Shown one piece after another: positions 27,501-64,000 of a stretch of 64,000 bases of DNA. The position numbers were made by a program, and so were the translations under genes. Source of the stretch: Streptomyces sp. NBC_01267 (lineage in GTDB: Bacteria; Actinomycetota; Actinomycetes; Streptomycetales; Streptomycetaceae); the NCBI RefSeq assembly GCF_036241575.1, contig NZ_CP108455.1, positions 6,245,001 to 6,309,000 of the forward strand, given 5' to 3'. Below the pieces are notes generated by a model, which had not been told where the DNA came from, searched no databases, and saw nothing but the letters and a program-made list of their open reading frames with translations. Every line of letters begins with the position of its first letter. Position 1 is the stretch's first letter.

Positions 27501-29073
27501 GTGGGGCGCGGGCGTGGTGCTCGGGCTTGACCTGCCGCGCCGCTGGGGCGGGTTGATCGATCTTCCTGCCGTTCTCGGCCGGGAGAGCGGCGAGGAGTTG
27601 TGCGCCGTCCTCAGCGGTGCGACGGGTGAGGAGCAACTCGCGATCAGGGCCGACGGGGTGTCGGCCCGCCGACTGGTCCGCGCGCCCGTCAAGGGCCCTT
27701 CGGCGCCGTGGCGCCCCCGGGACACCGTACTGATCACCGGCGGAACCGGGGCGCTCGGCGGCCACCTCGCCAGGTGGGCGGCCCGCTCGGGCGCCGACCG
27801 GGTCGTCCTGGTCAGCCGGCGCGGGTCCGCCGCCGAGGGCATGGCCGAACTCCACGACGAACTGATCGACCTCGGCACGGAGGTGGTCATCGAAGCCTGC
27901 GACCTCACCGACGGGGAGGCGGTCGCCACCCTGTTCGCCAAGGTCGCCGTCGACGGGCCACCGGTCCGCGCGGTACTGCACGCGGCCGGGACCAGCGGCC
28001 GGGAGATGTCCGTCGACGACCTCACCTCCGGCGAACTGGCCTCGGTGCTCGGACCGAAGGTCGCGGGCGCCCGCCATCTCACCGCCCACGCGGCCGGTCT
28101 GGAGCTGGACACCTTCGTCCTGTTCTCCTCCGGCGCGGGCACCTGGGGGAACGCCGGACGCATCGGGTACGGGGCGGCCAACGCCTACCTCGACGCCTTC
28201 GCCGCCGAACGCCGGGCCGCGGGACTGCCCATGGTGTCGCTGGCCTGGGGCGCCTGGGGCGGCGGCGGGATGGTGGACGAGGACACCGCCACCCAGCTGC
28301 GCCGGCTCGGCAACCGGCAGATGGACCCGGAGCTCGCGGTGGGCGTGCTGGCCGACGCGGTCGGCCGCCGGGACGGAAACCTGGTGGTCGCCGACATCGG
28401 CTGGAAGGCCTTCGCGCCGACGTACCACGCGGCCAGGAGCAGGCCACTGATCCTCGGTGTCGCCGAGGCCAGACAGGCACTGGCCGAAGTGGACACCGTC
28501 GGCACCGCCGACGTCGGAGAGCCGGAACTCGTCGGCGAACTGGCCGCCCTGGCCGACGGTGAACGGCAGCGACTGCTGCTCGACCGGGTACGGCGGGAGG
28601 CAGCCGTGGCGCTCGGGCACGGGTCGGCCGCCGAGATGCACATCGACCGCCCGCTCAGGGAGCTGGGCTTCGACTCGCTGACTGTGGTGGCCCTGCGGAA
28701 CCGGCTCTCCGCGGTCACCGGACTGAAGCTGCCGACGACCCTGGTCTTCGACCATCCGACGTTCCCCGCCCTGGTCCGCTACCTGGTGACACGGCTCTTC
28801 GGCGCGGGCACCGAGGCCCCGGCGCAGAGCGCCGAGGAAGCGGCGACCTGGGCGACCCTGCGGTCCATCCCGCTGAACCGGCTGCGCGAGCGGGGACTCC
28901 TCGACGCGCTGCTCGAACTCGCGGCGACCCCGGAACGGACCGGAGCCGACGCCGGAACCGAAGCCGGAGCCGACGACGCGGCCGACGACGGCGTGGACCG
29001 GTTCGAAGGCATGAATGTGGCCGATCTCGTCGAGTTGGCACTCGGCACCGACACCGATTCACGGGAAAGCTGA
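18442..29073 (+). CDS. Modular polyketide synthase gene C, two modules (KS-AT-DH-KR-ACP / KS-AT-KR-ACP)
   Basis: 3543 residues. Order: N-docking 1-32; KS 33-461, AT 590-903, DH 965-1253, KR 1460-1686, ACP Ser1771; KS 1834-2261, AT 2433-2737, KR 3094-3327, ACP Ser3412; C-docking 3455-3543. The ATG at 18442 is supported by a GAGGGG ribosome binding site and by the coiled-coil docking head beginning there. The first module forms the second double bond of a conjugated diene after module B3; the second adds a methylmalonyl unit with a hydroxyl. The C-terminal tail differs in type from those of genes A, B and D and matches the distinct head of gene D. Tandem repeats occur in the first AT (20326-20361), before the first KR (22579-22650) and in the second KS-AT linker (25246-25380). 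Confidence 0.97.
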   Translation: MNEQRLREYLKRASADLHRTRQKLSELEARSSEPIAIVGMSCRLPGDVASPEQLWSLLDDGTDAVGGFPTDRGWDLESLYDPDPDQPGTCYTTQGGFLHDAAEFDPELFGLSPREALATDPQQRLLLEASWEALERAGISPASLRGSRTGVYVGVMYNDYATRVLRPPKGMEGHIGNGSSPSIASGRVAYTLGLEGPAVTLDTACSSSLVSIHLACQALRSGECSLALAGGVTVMSTPVTFVQFSRHRGLAPDGRCKSFADGADGTGWSEGVGLLALERLSEARRKGHRVLAVIRGTAVNQDGASSGLTAPNGPSQQRVIRQALDNAGLTPADVDAVEAHGTGTSLGDPIEAQALLATYGRDRPDDRRLWLGSLKSNLGHTQAAAGVTGVIKMVMAMRHGKLPKTLHVDAPSRHVDWSAGGVRLLTDAQPWPELDRPRRAGVSAFGVSGTNAHLIVEEAPRAGADEAAGTAGPASAGTAETTERAEAAGSAEAVGAAEEHAYRPMPAVPWVVSAKTADGVAAQAQRLLAAVTDGAPLDIGFSLATTRAPLDHRAVAVGTDRNALLAGLSAIAAGESAPGVVRGRATGGSVAFMFSGQGSQRIGMGRELYEAFPVFAAALDEICAHFDTDTGPDTGPDTGTATEADSATGTGPSLRTVMFEPVDGSGESGLLDRTGYTQPALFALEVALFRLLESWGVRPDRLIGHSIGELSAAHVAGVLSLPDACRLVAARGRLMQALPSGGAMIAVRATEAEVTPLPADGVSIAAINAAGSVVLSGDEDAVLRAAEPFAGRGTHRLTVSHAFHSHRMEPMLAEFRAVAESVEYLRPRIPVVSNLTGDVVDTFTADHWVRHVREAVRFADGIGRLHALGTTRFVELGPAGPLCAAVADDLPEQCLVQPLLRKDVPEAQALTDAVAQLWARGVQPDWAEFYGGTGAATVDLPTFAFQRRRFWLDVPLTRQDLAAGHPLLGVRMERADADGFVFGGELSVRTHPWLADHRVSDRILVPGTAFLELALRAGGQIGCARVDELVLTEPLALTATDRISLQVVIGAADPNGGRTVTGYSRQDLKSGDAEAEAGGRDRPWTRHFTGSLAPDTGSDGLAENGPTEYGPAAWPPPGAEPVDTERLYEELAAAGLAYGPLFRGLRAAWRSGEQIHAEVELPETHQVDAERYELHPALLDAALHAAAAGQALGEDAPTAAVPFTWSGVSVRTPGAAALRVTLSRPSDRSLALTATDGNGVPVLSVDSLQLRPLAEQGVGGLPGHFDALFRLEWQELPAGLPEGAEQPAEAPEIVDLPGGSELPGDPHEAVREAVHRTLAVLQARLAEPMGATPLVLRTRGAVQLPGESGRIAPHAAAVQGLVRSAQSENPDRFVLIDVGDGTDGADGADGTNGADGTDMADGLAGAEPVITAQAVAYDEPQLMVRDGRWYAPRLARVPALPGAIRPDQAGSGPAAFDPDGTVLVTGATGRLGRALCQHLVAVHGVRHLLLISRSGADSAGAAELLGLDAEVTLVACDVADRAALGAALDTVPADHPLTAVIHLAGTLDDGIVQSLTPERIDAVLAPKVSGALNLHELTREADLSAFVLFASAAGTFGGPGQGNYAAANAYLDALADHRRRTGLPGMSLAWGLWEGDDGMVGGLTDADLERAGSIGVLSLTGPDGLALFDAALRRDEAGLVPVAFDFSLLRAQAGRLALPSLLRGLVRKPVSVPATAARPGAGTLSGVRTRSGVRPVAMIDVVRSRVAAVLRYTSASAVDSDRAFSELGFDSLMAVELRNQLSEETGVRLPASVIFDQPTPAALAAHLESLSGDGEAVPGDRAAAVPATGGADPEEPIAIVGMACRLPGGVESPEELWELVLRGEDAIVPMPDNRGWDIDGLFDPDPEQAGTSYVREGGFLAGADLFDPSLFGISPREALAMDPQQRLLLESSWELFERAGIPARSLKGSRTGVFVGLMYTDYPVLLHGRKHDLEGHLGNGSAGSVASGRIAYTYGLEGPAVTVDTACSSSLVAMHWAANALRSGECSLAVAGGATVMSTPTVFLEFSRQRGLATDGRCKPFAEGGDGTSWGEGVGLLLLERLSDARRNGHQVLGVVRGSAVNSDGASNGLTAPNGPSQQRVIRQALANSGLDAVDIDTVEAHGTGTPLGDPIEAQALIATYGQDRPADVPLLVGALKSNLGHTQAAAGVAGVIKTVMAMRHGVLPKILHLDAPSSRVDWEDGAVRLLDRNQDWPDTGRPRRAAVSSFGISGTNAHVVLEQAADEDVRKDRTGTDRTGTDRTGTDRTGTDRTGADRAGTDTALSDTALSDTALSDTAGTGVTGADPIATEVTATEATGPAGSGGGHRPVPVVWPLSAPSVPALRRQAARLLPRAQVLAPADVGLSLVTTRSPFDHRAVIVGSDRAELLDGLRALAAGEPIGNLVEGVAGPGTKPVFVFPGQGSQWAGMAAELLDSSPVFAASVARCERALSEFVDWKLTDVLRGAPGAPGLEGDDVVQPATFAVTVSLAELWQAHGVRPAAVVGHSQGEMAAACFAGALSLRDAARVVCLRGREVTALAGRGGLVSVEASPARTEELLQPYADRLVLGAVNSPRAVVVSGDDDALESFVSDCRDLGIRTKRVPINYASHSSHADAIEDRLADVLGPVAAGAPEVPFFSTVTADWADSLPLDAGYWFENLRRPVRFAESVRALAEQGFGPMIEVSAHPVLTSAVEETLADGDSGSGERGAGGCAVGSLRRQDGGLPRFLQSLGEAYAVGAAVDWRRVFDGTDAQPVDLPSYAFHRQRFWPEFDEPAPETAADPQEDEFWQAVQEQDVDAVAERIGLGRQELETVLPALSRWHVGRRVRSTLDTWRYRTEWVPVRPADVASLSGNWLVLRSGTGTDSESDTGTGTGTEQATAELVDEAVRALAAAGAQVTELPLNAGDLTDGPGASEEEANRLADRIRTACGATPLAGVLCLTGLDETPADGYAVLPTGLRLCLAAVRALTVLESEAPFWVATSGAVGTGQDDPPRRPTQALMWGAGVVLGLDLPRRWGGLIDLPAVLGRESGEELCAVLSGATGEEQLAIRADGVSARRLVRAPVKGPSAPWRPRDTVLITGGTGALGGHLARWAARSGADRVVLVSRRGSAAEGMAELHDELIDLGTEVVIEACDLTDGEAVATLFAKVAVDGPPVRAVLHAAGTSGREMSVDDLTSGELASVLGPKVAGARHLTAHAAGLELDTFVLFSSGAGTWGNAGRIGYGAANAYLDAFAAERRAAGLPMVSLAWGAWGGGGMVDEDTATQLRRLGNRQMDPELAVGVLADAVGRRDGNLVVADIGWKAFAPTYHAARSRPLILGVAEARQALAEVDTVGTADVGEPELVGELAALADGERQRLLLDRVRREAAVALGHGSAAEMHIDRPLRELGFDSLTVVALRNRLSAVTGLKLPTTLVFDHPTFPALVRYLVTRLFGAGTEAPAQSAEEAATWATLRSIPLNRLRERGLLDALLELAATPERTGADAGTEAGADDAADDGVDRFEGMNVADLVELALGTDTDSRES
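20326..20361 (+). repeat. Three 12-bp repeats inside the module C1 AT
   Basis: Unit gacaccggcccc (Asp-Thr-Gly-Pro), last copy with one change, within an Asp/Thr/Gly-rich insertion spanning about 20320-20400. Confidence 0.85.
22579..22650 (+). repeat. Degenerate 9-bp repeats before the module C1 KR
   Basis: Gly-Ala/Thr-Asp triplets repeat about eight times in the KR structural half. In frame and imperfect. Confidence 0.75.
23941..28800 (+). other. Module C2: KS-AT(methylmalonyl)-KR(A1-type)-ACP
   Basis: KS Cys at 24460 (residue 2007). The KS-AT linker is expanded by two tandem repeats. The AT Ser is at 26014 in GHSQGE and YASH at 26314-26325, so methylmalonyl-CoA is expected. The KR motif starts at 27721, Tyr at 28168 with Trp at 28144 (Tyr-8), Arg at Tyr-3 and no LDD, so A1-type (L-hydroxyl). 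The ACP Ser is at 28675. Confidence 0.92.
25246..25380 (+). repeat. Two adjacent 15-bp tandem arrays, KS-AT linker of module C2
   Basis: Six copies of gaccggaccgggacc (25246-25335; first four exact, last two with one change each) are followed by three exact copies of gacacggccttgagc (25336-25380). They encode Asp-Arg-Thr-Gly-Thr and Asp-Thr-Ala-Leu-Ser repeats, in frame. Confidence 0.92.
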
Positions 29074-29074
29074 G

Positions 29075-29077
<3 letters not shown>
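29063..29077 (+). promoter_or_regulatory. Ribosome binding site and start of gene D
   Basis: Gene C ends TGA at 29071-29073 and ATG of gene D is at 29075. GGGAAAG at 29063-29069 lies inside the end of gene C, 5 nt from the ATG. An in-frame GTG at 29015 would add 20 residues unlike any docking head, so ATG 29075 is preferred. Confidence 0.75.
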
Positions 29078-43660
<14,583 letters not shown>

Positions 43661-43718
43661 GGCGGGTGCGCCGAAGCTACCGATTCCCGTGGCGACGCCT
43701 ACAGGAGACGGTCCGTAA
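43661..43718 (+). promoter_or_regulatory. Intergenic spacer D/E with strong ribosome binding site
   Basis: A 58-nt gap. AGGAGA at 43703-43708 is 10 nt upstream of the GTG start of gene E. No terminator hairpin is obvious, so read-through from gene D is likely. Confidence 0.75.

Positions 43719-64000
<20,282 letters not shown>

Noticed and set aside
29015..29074. Upstream GTG start for gene D adding 20 residues
   Set aside because: It lies inside the end of gene C and the added residues are unlike a docking head. ATG 29075 has a ribosome binding site and starts the class 1b-type coiled-coil directly.

Overview
The window is an internal slice of a very large type I modular (cis-AT, assembly-line) polyketide synthase locus. 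The very high G+C, the G/C-ending codons, the class 1 docking domains and the domain linkers all point to an actinomycete, most probably Streptomyces or a close relative. Everything is on the + strand and practically every base is coding. Five consecutive PKS genes are present. The first has lost its 5' end at the left edge and the last runs off the right edge. No loading module, thioesterase, tailoring, transport or regulatory gene, RNA gene, insertion sequence or CRISPR array is visible.

Layout: gene A (2-3250, partial; AT-KR-ACP), gene B (3250-18372; three modules), gene C (18442-29073; two modules), gene D (29075-43660; three modules), gene E (43719 to beyond 64000; four complete modules and the KS plus half an AT of a fifth). 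Junctions are tight: a 1-nt stop/start overlap for A/B, 68-69 nt for B/C, 1 nt for C/D, 58 nt for D/E. They look like one operon. Each gene has N- and/or C-terminal docking segments that fit the order A-B-C-D-E. The C/D junction uses a different docking class from the other three.

Predicted module chemistry (AT type; beta-carbon processing): A methylmalonyl, KR A1-type. B1 malonyl, KR A2-like. B2 methylmalonyl, KR B-type. B3 malonyl, DH+KR. C1 malonyl, DH+KR. C2 methylmalonyl, KR A1. D1 methylmalonyl, KR A1. D2 malonyl, KR B-like. D3 methylmalonyl, KR A1. E1 malonyl, KR with LDD plus Trp. E2 malonyl, KR A1. E3 malonyl, DH but no KR. E4 methylmalonyl, KR with LDD plus Trp. E5 malonyl, rest outside. 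No ER domain occurs. If colinear, this gives a polyol chain with one conjugated diene (B3-C1), a run of hydroxyls, a ketone at E3 and a methyl-bearing carbinol at E4. A ketone four carbons from a hydroxyl is the classic precursor of a six-membered hemiketal. The pattern therefore resembles large polyhydroxy macrolides of the azalomycin/niphimycin type, but this is inference and the product is not identified.

The most striking non-domain structure is a set of G/T-rich, C/A-poor stretches (strongest at 46.6-48.0 kb). Some of them are duplicated almost perfectly between modules, including a 201-bp identical block in two AT domains. They fit the description of GRINS (Genetic Repeats of Intense Nucleotide Skews), which are linked to recombination and diversification of assembly-line PKSs. 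Independently, many interdomain linkers, and even a few AT domains, carry short in-frame tandem repeats with unit lengths that are multiples of three.
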